Below, piece after piece: positions 30,101-42,100 of a stretch of 64,000 nt of DNA (its first letter is position 1; each line of letters opens with the position of its first letter). The stretch lies in the NCBI GenBank assembly GCA_012932295.1, contig JAAONU010000003.1:26832361-26896360 (forward strand), given 5' to 3'. The notes below the pieces were generated by a model. The model saw only the letters and a program-made list of their open reading frames with translations. It had not been told where the DNA came from and did no database searches. This DNA is from Cyclina sinensis (Eukaryota > Mollusca > Bivalvia > Venerida > Veneridae). The translations under genes and the position numbers were made by a program.

Positions 30101-33100
30101 AAAAAAATGGAGTACTCTAAGTCTTTGAGTATGTCTCTTTAATATTATTTTTCTGTACTGGCAAAATATCCAACAAGTAAAGAAAGACATAAAAGTGTTG
30201 TAAAACTGCTCTATTTTCTTGGTCTGTTAAATGTATAGCTTGCCACTGAAATTTCCTGGACATAAAACTTGCTAAGTATTACTCAAGATTACCCGAGAAG
30301 TTTATCTGTTTTATCTGAACAGAGTGCAGCCATGATATTTTAATCAAGATATCATACACCTGTGAGAATAGAGATTTTGGGAATCCAGTAAAATAAAGAA
30401 CTAACTTGCTGATGGGGTTTGTTTCTACTAAAGTCTTACAACCTTCTACTGGTTGTAGTGGTACCCTTTTATTGAATTCAATTTTGGAATATGATTTAAT
30501 TAGACTGTTAATATTCTGAAAATATCCTTAATCAGTATTTCTGTTTTAAAGAAGTGCAGTTTACCCTACCTTCATTTTTGGTAGAGGTCATTACTCAACC
30601 CCTTACAATAGAAATTATAGTCAAGAATTTTTTTTCATCCAGTTATCATTATGGTATATATCCTAACATGTGTGTCAGATGTATTGTGTTATGATGTAAC
30701 TCACAAGTTATCAGTGGCAGTCTGTTTAATTTCATCAATTTTTTCTCTATTTTTATACTTTTCACATTTTTTAATTCATGAATTTTCATATGAAAAAACT
30801 ATCTGGAGAGAAATGAAGAATTCTAGAAAATAATAAGATGTTGACCGTAATTCACAAGGACAGTTTACCCTACCTTGTTCTTGGATAATACCAGTAATTT
30901 AACTACTGTTTTCAGAAGACACTGTCAACTTTCTTACAAAACAAGTCAGGTTGAGTGAAGAGTTTGCACTCATCATTTTATTAGAAGTTATTTAATTTGC
31001 TATGCTTGGCCAGTGATGTAGATCAGTGAAATGATGATCATTTTGTATTTCTGCTCTTTTTGTATGCTTACATCAAGACAAAAGTTTAAAAAGAAAGCAG
31101 TATAAACTATGGAAAAACTGTTAAATTGTGATTAATAAATTGTCTGCAAAGGCAAAAAAAAATAAGATGAATAAGGCTAATCTGGCCAGTAAATGGTGAC
31201 ATTTTTTTTTCACTTGGCAAAATCTGTGTTGGAAGAATCACAAAAGTAAGCTGAGAGCCTGCACTCAACCACTGAGTTGGAGCTGCATGTTTACTGCAGA
31301 CAGTTTAGACATCCTACAAAATTTAGTTTAAGCACAGTAACTGTGCCGTTGTACAGTAACTTGGTCGTTCTAGCATATTCTGGACATGACACAGAACAGC
31401 AAGCAGACAAAAGACACTTAGAACCAGTTGGTCACATGTTCCGATCTGCTTACTGAAGTCAATAACCACTTCTGCTTTGGAGGAGTAAGCATGGTAGCCT
31501 AAGTAACACAAACAATTGTTCTTATCTAAAGCTTTGATTTTAGTTCAAAATTAATTTTTTGATTTTACTGATGGATGTTTTCCTTTAAAAATTATTATAA
31601 GATTATGTCAGAAAATAGAACTTAAGGTGGTGTTACCTTATTTGTCCTAAAGATATGTTTATCTAACCCTGTTGTCTACAATGTTCAATATGGGCTTTTA
31701 TAGGCAAAACATTTGAAGATGGTAAGAGTAAACACACAGAAAATGCAAACAAAATATACATTTTGGAGTTAACTCAGTAAAGAGCAAATTTAGAATATCT
31801 TATGAAAATTTCAATTATCTTATTTCAATTTTTTATTTCTTTTGAAATTACCATGTACTTTTTACTCTACACTTTAAGAAATGTAGTTATGTTTTATATG
31901 ATTAAATATGTAGAAAAATCTTTTTTTTTATTAATTATTTTTAAAAAGTTTTTCTTACAAATAATTGTAAAATCTCACTTATTTTTCCCTAAAATAACTC
32001 TTTTTTTAGAAATCTTTGAATATAATGACACATCACCACTACAGAAAATGAAGAAATGTTGGTAACAACCAGAAACCATCAAGCAGCTTATTTTGCGTGA
32101 GGGAGGAGAGACTAGAGCAGAAATGTGGATTTCTTTAGCACAGATACGTGACTTCAGGGATAATAAAATAAAAAGAAATTATTCACAAAAGCACCCAAAG
32201 CCAACCTATCACACCGCAGAGTTCAGTTTTAAAAATAAAGTGTAAATGAACACATTATAAACTTTGTAATTACAGATATGAACTTAAACTAGCAGGTGTA
32301 AGATCAAGAAAAAGCACACTCAAGACACAAAAAACCCAACAAAAACACAAAACAAAAGGCAGAAGGTTTTTCAAAGCTTTTTATTTAACAGCTAACACCA
32401 CATGTACCTATTTCGGAAGAAAGCTCCTTTATTTTAAGTTCTTCATACGCGACATGTTGCGACAGTTTTACATCAAGCGGCACTTGTTCAGCAAGGAGTT
32501 TATCGCTCTGTTGTTGCCAGTAGTCATGCTTACGCTGGTAATCTTTCAAGTCATTTAGTGTGCGCTGTAGAGATCTAAAATTAAAACCATTAACAACTGA
32601 ACAAACCCTTTATATGATCACTGTAAAATTACTACACCTGCAGATATCTATAAGAATGACAATTAAATCAGTGGTATAATCTTACACCCTAAAATATAAG
32701 GCGCTGATATTGTATAAAAAGAGCCCTGACACTGTCTCAAACAGCTGAGAGAACTAAACATATGACGGCTTTCGATATTACAAGTTTGTTTTGATTGATG
32801 TTTATATTTTATTCTTGGCAAAGGATTTTCTAGGGTCATAACAAAAACAAACTAATATATAACTGTTCTGCAAATTGGCCATTTTAACAAGGGATGTTTG
32901 TGAAACACTTATGTTCACCCCCCCCCCCCCCCAACCAGTGTACATGGGAATGGAAATGAAATTTACCTTTTGAACTAAAAATCAATAGGGGTTATCTACA
33001 GGTACTATCTGAGATGCTAAAAGTAGACCTAGATATTCTTATGATAAATCTGTATACCAAAATTTATTACAGTATGTGCAACCTCTGCAAAGAAAATGAA

Positions 33101-36100
33101 CGGAAACTGCAAATAATTGGAATTTTTCTAAGTCCAAGGGGCATAACTCTGTCAAAAATTGCTCGATCATACCCAAAACAGAATATGACCTAGATATTCT
33201 TATGATAAATCTGTATACTAAATTTCATTTCGGCATGTGCAATCACTGCAAAGAAAATGAACGGAAACTGCAAATAATTGGAATTTTTCTGAGTCCAAAG
33301 GGCAGAACTCTGTCAAAAAGTGCTAGATCAAACCCTAAACAGAACTTGACCTAGATATTTTTATGATAAATCTTTATTAAAAATTTTATTTCAGTATGTG
33401 CAACCTCTGCGAAGAAAATGAACAGAAACTGTTGGTGGACATACAGACAGACAGCAGCAAAGCAATATGCCCTCCCTTTTTCAGTTTTATCATCTTGAAA
33501 AAATTGTTATAACTTGACATAGTACAGAGAAAATGTCATCTTGAAAAAACTGTTTTAACTTGACATAGTACAGAGAACAGCGGTTTAGGGGTAGAATCCT
33601 GGGTTCTCTTTTAAGGGGTGGATGGTTCCAATTCCCTAAGTAACTCTGCATTCCACACTTGGCACATGATCTAGTTTGAAGCCAGGAAGTAGTCACCAGA
33701 TAGGTCTGATACAAACTGTAAGAGTTTGTTTCCGCCTTGATGTTAAATAACTGAGTTAAAACTTTTTAAGATCCTTATATTCAGTACCTGTGTTGAGCTT
33801 CTAGTGCACTCTCCAGTTTTGCATGACAGAGAACTGCGTGTTTACGTTTGGCTGCTGCCTCAAAATCTGGCTGGATTCTTAATGTGTTTTCAAAACATAT
33901 AACAGACTTATTATATTCTCCAAGCACCTGTCAACAAAAAAGAAAAGATACATGATCAAGTAATGGAAAACTTAGCCTAATGAAATGGAATCAAGTCTTT
34001 GCTAAATTTTACAGACCTACTTCAGTACTTCTTAATTAATAACAAGATGCATACACGTAACTAAAAAAAAACAAACTGATTTTTCAAAAAAGGTTACATT
34101 TAAGAATTCTGCATTTTCAGGGACTGGGTTATTATGGTTCATGTAAACTGGAATATATCTTACAAGAAGTTTCATTTTCCTTACTGTTTTTAAGCAACAT
34201 GGCCCTCTCAGTGGTAGGGCAGTATGTCATAACTTCATTTAAGATAGAATTTAAAGCTGCTCTCTTTTGATTAATACTTAATGATAACTAAGTGTTGTAT
34301 AGGAAGAAGTGGTCTCCTTATTAACTTGTGGTATGACTTCACTTCTTCTAAGGCTAGTGCTAGTCATTAATTTGTCAAAAGAGCAAGACTGGTTAAATGA
34401 ACTCTACTTAACATCTAATTCTACAATTTAAGGTTAACAATGTCAATTACTAAAAGTTTTCCATTCAAAATATACTGTCTAAAGTTTAATACTGAAGGGT
34501 AAGGCATAAATACATACAGCATATATATTTCCAAGTGTGAAATGGTTAACATTTAGTTCCCTGGATATATCTATAGCAGCATGTACAACAATAGCTGCTT
34601 CATTAGATTTCTGGGCACGGTGTAAAACATTGGCTAAACTGATTAATGCTACATCTTTCTGCATTCTGAAATGAAAACATGTGTAAACTAGAACTGTGTC
34701 CATAGGACACGGATGCCCCCACTATGCATAAGTGCTCATAAACAAGAGCATGTATATCCTGTATGTAAGATTTTTTTCTGTGCATATACCTAAAATGATC
34801 TACAGGTAACCTTATGTACATGTTAAATTAAATTACAAATGTAAAATTTATATGTTCAATTATTTATATGGTATATAATGAAAAAATCAACAAAGGGCCA
34901 TAATTCTGTTAAATATGGTCACAGCAAAAATTCCTTCCTTTACTACCATCTACACATTAAAACTGTTCATCCCTGGAAGTTTAAGCAAAATCTGCCATCC
35001 GGTTTAAGAGGAGTTGCGTTCACAAAATTTCAATATGGTATATAGTGAAAAAATCAACAAAGGGCCATAATTCTGTTAAATTTGGTTGCAGCGAAAATTC
35101 CTTCCTTTACTTCCATCTACTCATTAAGGTTGTTCATCCCTGGAAGTTTAAGCAAAATCTGCCATCCGGTTTAAGAGGAGTTGCGTTCACAAAATTTCTA
35201 TATGGTATATAGTGAAAAAATCAACAAAGGGCCATAATTCTGTTAAATTTGGTCGCAGCAAAAATTCCTTCCTTTACTACCATCTACACATTAAGGTTGT
35301 TCATCCCTGGAAGTTTAAGCAAAATCTGCCATCCGGTTTAAGAGGAGTTGCGTTCACAAAATTTCTAGTGACAAAATCAATAAAGGGCCATAATTCTGTT
35401 AAATTTGGTTGCAGCGAAAATTCCTTCCTTTACTACCATCTACACATTAAGGTTGTTCATCCCTGGAAGTTTAAGCAAAATCTGCCATCCGGTTTAAGAG
35501 GAGTTGCGTTCACAAGATTTCGGGACGTACGGACCGACGGACGGACGGACGGAGGGACAAGTGCAACGCTATATGCACCCCACTTTGTGGGGCCATAAAA
35601 AAGTCTTTTTTTTCCTCTATTATACATATCTATCACAACACAACATTCTAACAGAACACAGTCCTTATATGATTCTAAGATTCATAAATGTTCTGTGGCA
35701 GTTAATTGTACAAAATTGTTTTTGGAAATAATTTGTATTTCTGCAATCTGATCAAGACTTCACAACTTTGAGCAATTTATTCAGTGAACTTTTAAAAAGA
35801 AAACACCCCTAAACTGAAATTGGCACTGTCCAAATCAAAAGATTTTCAAGTACAAATATAAACTTTTTTTTCTGTAATGGTTTGAAATTGCAAGTGACCT
35901 TTAAAAACACTTCTACCTTGGAGAATAATGCAGTGCCCTGCGTACACATTCTATAACATTGTATGGGTCCCCCTTTATCCTCCAATAAAATGCAGCCATG
36001 TTGTATAACACCCAAGATGTATGGTTCTGAAAATCAAGTTAAGATATAGCAAGTTGTATGCATAAAGTTATATGACTGGTAATACTGACACGTTTTTTTT

Positions 36101-39100
36101 TCACTCTCTGTTTCTGAGTAAAAGAATACTCTTTTTGAGTACAATGTTATACTGTTTTGGTAATAGGTCATTATGAAAAAAAAAGATCAGGAATTTGTTT
36201 TCCTTTATAAAGTATTCAGTCTTACTCTATTTGCACTTTTGTTTTCAGCTTTACAAGGTAAAATTTTATTTAGTTTGTTTCTTGTTTGTTTTTAAAGGGG
36301 CTGTGCTCCAGATGACAAAAAAAAGAAAGTTTTCTTGTATTATAAATTTCTTGATATATTTATGACTAATGATTAAAAACTAACTTACTGACAAAAAATA
36401 AGTCAGTTAATCACATTAGATTGATTTTTTGATTTTTTTTCCTTTCATAGTGCTATACCGTAACACGATGGTATAACTATATCGTATAACATTTAAAGTA
36501 AATAATTGTTATTTCAGTTGCAGTGATAGTGGTGACAGTAAAAGCATTGGAAAAATTTTGTTAACATGAGGGTCCAGAGTTCAAATCAAGCTGAAGCGAA
36601 TATTTTTTTGTTGTTGTTCTATTTTGCATTTTATAATCAGTTTTGAAGTAAAATATCATGTTGTTATAATCTCACGGCATCTAGATATTTAATTAATGTA
36701 AAAATATTTTTATATCAAATCTGGAGTACAGCCCCTTTAAAGATTTTACATGTACGGCACAATGACACACTTAGGATCATATTGCGCTGAAAAGATCCTC
36801 TTAAGAAAATATGTAATGATCTCTGTACTGAGGAGGGAAAGCTTTTTTAAAACAAAATAGTCACCCATTTAAGAGTACAGCCATGTCAGATCAAATCAGG
36901 ATTATTTTGAACCTAATTTACTTTAACAGGGAAAATTCAAGTTAAGAATGAACATACAGATATCTAGAGATTAAACAAAAGAAATCTAAGTTTTATATAC
37001 ATAGTAAACATGAGAGAAATAAGTACCTTCTTTAACGCCTCAAAAATTCTGTGTCCATACTCATCTACATTATCTTGGTATGTTATGGCATTTTTTAATC
37101 CCAATTCAGGAGATCCGGGCAGTTTTCTCCGGTCCCGCATTCCATCTAAGTGTTCATACGCATAAGGACTGTATGGTAAGTCTATATATCTTGTACAATC
37201 TGGCTGCATCATAAATGATCCAGGAACAAACCTTGGTAGGTAATCTTCTGGTCTGAAATGATAAGAAATCTAAATATAAGTCAAGCATTTAATGCTAACA
37301 ACATCTTAAGTACAATCTGGGCTTTTCATTACATACTTGGTTGGTACATGTACCTAGTACTATGTGATAAGACATCAACTTTCTCCCATTTAAACCACTT
37401 CTTCAGAACTTTAGTTTTATTCTAACTTAAAATGTGGAACCTCATAATGAAACATATTCTACTATTTTCGTAAGTTTCGCCCTTAAAAACTGAAGATATG
37501 CACAAGATATATGAACGTAATAAAATGAACTGGTATTTACCGTATCCCTTTATTTTCAAGAGGGAGCACAGTACTGATGTACAAGTCAAGGTCAGGTAAC
37601 TGTTTCCCAGCTGCTAGACAATCTACATCTGTCTTATAAAACTTCTCTTCTAAGCCTTGAACCAGAAAAAATAAGATAAATTTTTAAATGCATTTCAAAT
37701 ATACATGAACTTGTAAGAGTGACAACAAGCTAAAGAAGCCTAAATATTATATCAACATCGCTAATTCAAATATGTTTATGTTCACTCAATGTTAAAAAAA
37801 AAAAGATTTTGATATAAAATTGATTTGCTGAATAGAAATAACTTCAGAATTTTTAACCGGCACAGACTTTTATTGTAGAGTACATCAACAGAGGGAATAT
37901 TTTTCATGACCTAAAATTTACAGTTGTCCAGTACAAAATAAAAGAACTATGGAACTTTTCTATAAGTTGTATTTGTAATAAGAATAAAGATTAACCATAT
38001 AATGTTGAAACAGCAAACACGTTGCATAGTTTCTGTGATAGGGACTTCTTTTATTGGCTGCATTTAAAGTCATTATCAAAAACACAAAAGATTTATCAAG
38101 TCTGTTTTTATTACATGTGGAAAATGTAGCTATTTAAAATGGAAATCAATTTTTATACAAAACCAGCTTTATTGATTATTACTTTTAAGCTGTAATATGT
38201 CTAAACAAACTTGTTTCCCAAATAGAACATATTGATTTAGGTAAAAGCTAGAGGAATTTTCTATTCCATCACTAGCAATGATGTGTAGTCCAAAGCCTAC
38301 TAAATTTCTTAATTACACTTGTCTTTCATTTAATTTGGACAGACTGGTCTATCATTTATAAGGGTAATAAATGAAACTTTACTGACTAAGCAAGTAATGA
38401 CAGTCACCATGACCAGACTGCACTGAATTCTAGACTCATAATGAATGACACTGTTAAAGTGACAAAGAAGAACTGTCAATAGAAGAGGTAAGGTTAATTG
38501 GATGATGATGATTTCAAAGTCTTAACTAAACCACTAGTCTTGCTTACAAATTGGGAGTTTTACAAATTCAGAAACCAAATGCCTTTCAACAAGTTACTCA
38601 TTAGATACTCTTACTTATATCACGCCAATTTTATTTATTATAATGAAACCCAAACATACATATCAAACTATTAACGCTTACTTTGCTAAAACCAGTTGAC
38701 ACTGCCTTTGCGACTAGTGCAGACCAAGATCAACCTGCACGTCCGTGCAGTCTGAACATGGTCTGCACTATTTACCATTCAGTCAGTAAATTTTCACTCA
38801 GCATCCCCATGAACAGTTAATGGACCTGTCCAAATTGAAAGATGGACAAGTTCATTTTAGATATTTAGCATGGTAAGGGTTAAAAAAGGTGAAGGATTGT
38901 ATGTTTTTTTTTTTTTTTCTGGAAGTTATACTTGTGGGACGGAAACTGACAGTTCTTAACTTACTGAGAGTTTACTACACTTCAAAAACCCTTGAGTCTG
39001 TATCTGAATACTTTTATTTTGTAGAGAGCAATTAAAACCAATTTTCAAACAATGTTTTATTCCACAAGGAAGAAAATTAATAAACATTTTACATTAAATA

Positions 39101-42100
39101 ACATAACCTATCTAAGTAACACTGTTTTTCAATGTTATTTCAGTTACAAAGATAAGCAAGTTCATGTATTGTAATTCCTGGCAAGCCATCAAATCAAACA
39201 TCTCTACCCTTCATACAGTAGTTAAATGACCCTGGCTTTAAAGTTTAAATGCTGCTTTTCATTCAGTGAGCTTGAAGAAATTACCCTTGCTAGTTTGAAA
39301 GTCAGTACTTTACTCAGGGATGAGAATGACTTTCACTGAAAAATATCTGAAAACCCCTTCACCCCCTTTCAAAAACCACAGATTTGAACAGATCAGACTG
39401 AATCTGCAATATTTTATAAACTTAAATGGTGAGAAAAATATCTGAAATCATCTAAAAAACTGAAGATTCTCATCTCTGTTTACTTGACTACCCGACAAAT
39501 GATAGGGTTTAACTGATAACAGTTTAAAAATGCAGTCTTACCAGTGTCTCTATCATCTGTGCTATCAATTTCTACATTCCTTGATAACAGCTCCTGTTTT
39601 AACTTATCCAACATGGATGCCCTCTCCTCCTGTTTTAGGAAAGCAACCAAATCATATGGTCTCTTCATGTTAAATACTGAATCCATCTGAAATAATTAAC
39701 AACTCTCCACTGATCTTTTCAGTGATATTAATCTTAAAACTTAATACTGCTGCAAATTTCTGAAATTCTGAAGATTAAGATTGTATAAAACTCAGATTTA
39801 CTCATCCGTGAACAATTATTTTACAACATAGCTTAGCCGTAATTGATACAACTGAAAGCATCTCAACAAAGATTTTGCATGTTTGTTCAATGCTTTACAT
39901 CATACAGACTCATGCCTAACTTCTTTTGTAAAGGCTGGTTCAATAGAAATGAACATAAAACAGCTAAAACTATACTAGTCAGTGATGAATGTTTTAAATT
40001 GTTTTTTTTGTGAGTTAAGAATTTGATATACAGAATGTGTACATACAAGAGCAAATCATATTTATATAGCACTGTTGAGTCACTATCGCAGTTTCCTTTC
40101 AAATCTCTCCTGATTCAGAAATATCAACTTCTTACAAGTTTTTTTTCTCTTTCATTTAGTATTATAGTAACATCAATACAACTTTCAATAATAAGAAAAA
40201 GAAGCAGATTATAATTTGCAAAAGGAAGTAGCAAGCATAAAAGTCATTATCTGCATTAATTTAACTTGTATAGGGCCATTTACAATGTATAATCAGATTA
40301 ATAAAGCATACTATTCATTTCACAAGTATTTAAATATTTTTGGTGTATTTTGACTTTCTGTGCCTCTGGTTTCACGAGATCATTGGTCAAATGCCCCCAA
40401 TGCAGACAGTGCACAGCTACAGCGTGTACTTGCTGTCGAAACCAGATTCCCTTCTCTAAATATTTTTAACTGCAAATGCAGACCCCTCCCTTTCATTTAT
40501 CTGCTTTTACTTGGAAGGAAGGTATCTACTATTAAAAAAAACTAAGCACAATAATCAACTTATCTAACAGATACAGATACATGACAGGGCCGGATCCAGA
40601 AATTTCTGACTAGGGGGCTTGGGGGAAGGTACGGAAGAGGGTGATCCCCTTCCGTAGGGAGGTATGGGGGGCCTCCCCCAAGAAAATTTTCTAAAAAGGT
40701 GGAGTAAATGGCTCATTTTGGTGCATTTTAGGCATAAAAATATAATGAAATTTGTGTGAGAATTTAAAAGAACTATACTGATATTCTTTGAAATGTACAA
40801 CTAAAGCAAAAAACATATGACAAGTTTTAACTTTTTTTGATTTTATATTCATAAAGTCCTCTGAAACAAATAATTTATCAATAAATTAATTGGCATAACA
40901 AACAACAACGTCATCACAATATCCAATCTCCTCGCAGTGATCTCCCCTTCATTCTTTGGAAAGATCTCTGAAGACATGGGTTAACCTTAGCTGGATTTCA
41001 GCTATATATACATGTATGAACATTTTTTAGAATTTATTTTTTTCTCTGTTTAGTTTAGTTACAATTGGAATTGCATTGATTAAACATGTCTGGGTGTAAT
41101 GAAATTTGAAAAAATGTAACTTGAAAAAAGTTTAAAACTTTGTTTATTTACTTTCGACCATCATCACGTGACATGACTGTCGGCAGTGATTACTGTACTG
41201 AAATTATAAAAGGAAAGTACCCGCTGTGTGGAGTTTTGCACCAATCAGAACAGCTCGGGCGACTTCAATAAGTCTTTATACGATGTTGTCGGAAAAGGAT
41301 AGTTGTTACGATTGGAGCTTGCACAATATTATCAGGCAACTGATCATGGTTAGCAGACGCTCATTTAACAACTTTATCAAATACGTCAAGGTTACTAGAC
41401 GCTTGAAAACTATGCATCATAATCAGTGTGGAGAACTCTCGGATAATCCGTTCCACCGTATATACGGTACATTGTGTAATATACACCGCTATAAAGTTGC
41501 GAACTCGTTATCAGTTGTTACGCAATATTGCATGACCATTGCATCTTGAAAGGTTTCAACTGTGTTTCTGTTACAAGAAATAGAGCTGAAAAAAATTGTT
41601 TTAGAGTCTTTAAAAATGAGCCCTTTTATTTTTTTACAAACGGGTCAGCTGGGGGGGCTTGGGCCCCATAAGCCCCCCCACCCCCCGTAAACCCGGGCCT
41701 GCATGATACCTCTTTTTTAACGTCTCATTCGAAAGACAGCAATATAAATTGAGGGGGTGTGACCGAAGTTCGAAATTTCGACTAGGACCTTGACACAATG
41801 TCATATTCAAAAGACTACGTTGTGTTATGGGATCAGCAAAGATTCGAACTAATGACCCTAGAAAAAACAAATCTAGAACCTTATCATTGGTCCGACAAAA
41901 ACACTGTAAAAATGTATAAATTTATAAATTAAATAATAGTAGGAAAATTATTTCGAGTCACCAGTTTACAATTCTGCAATAACTCAAGTGACAATTACCT
42001 GAGCTTGAATCTTGCCATCTTCTGTCACCACCCAGTGCGTTGATGCATGAGATAGCCTTATATTTGAAAAAAATAAGTTTAGACTGACCAACGCTGCTGT

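Noticed and set aside
35212..35598. 128-codon open frame with an internal repeat
   Set aside because: It is the pearl-like repeat read in one frame; it repeats exactly with the DNA unit and ends in the GACG tract.
41226..41549. 107-codon plus-strand open frame
   Set aside because: It lies inside the TIR element in TTC17 intron 1. The only recognisable sequence is the inverted copy of non-coding TTC17 upstream DNA.
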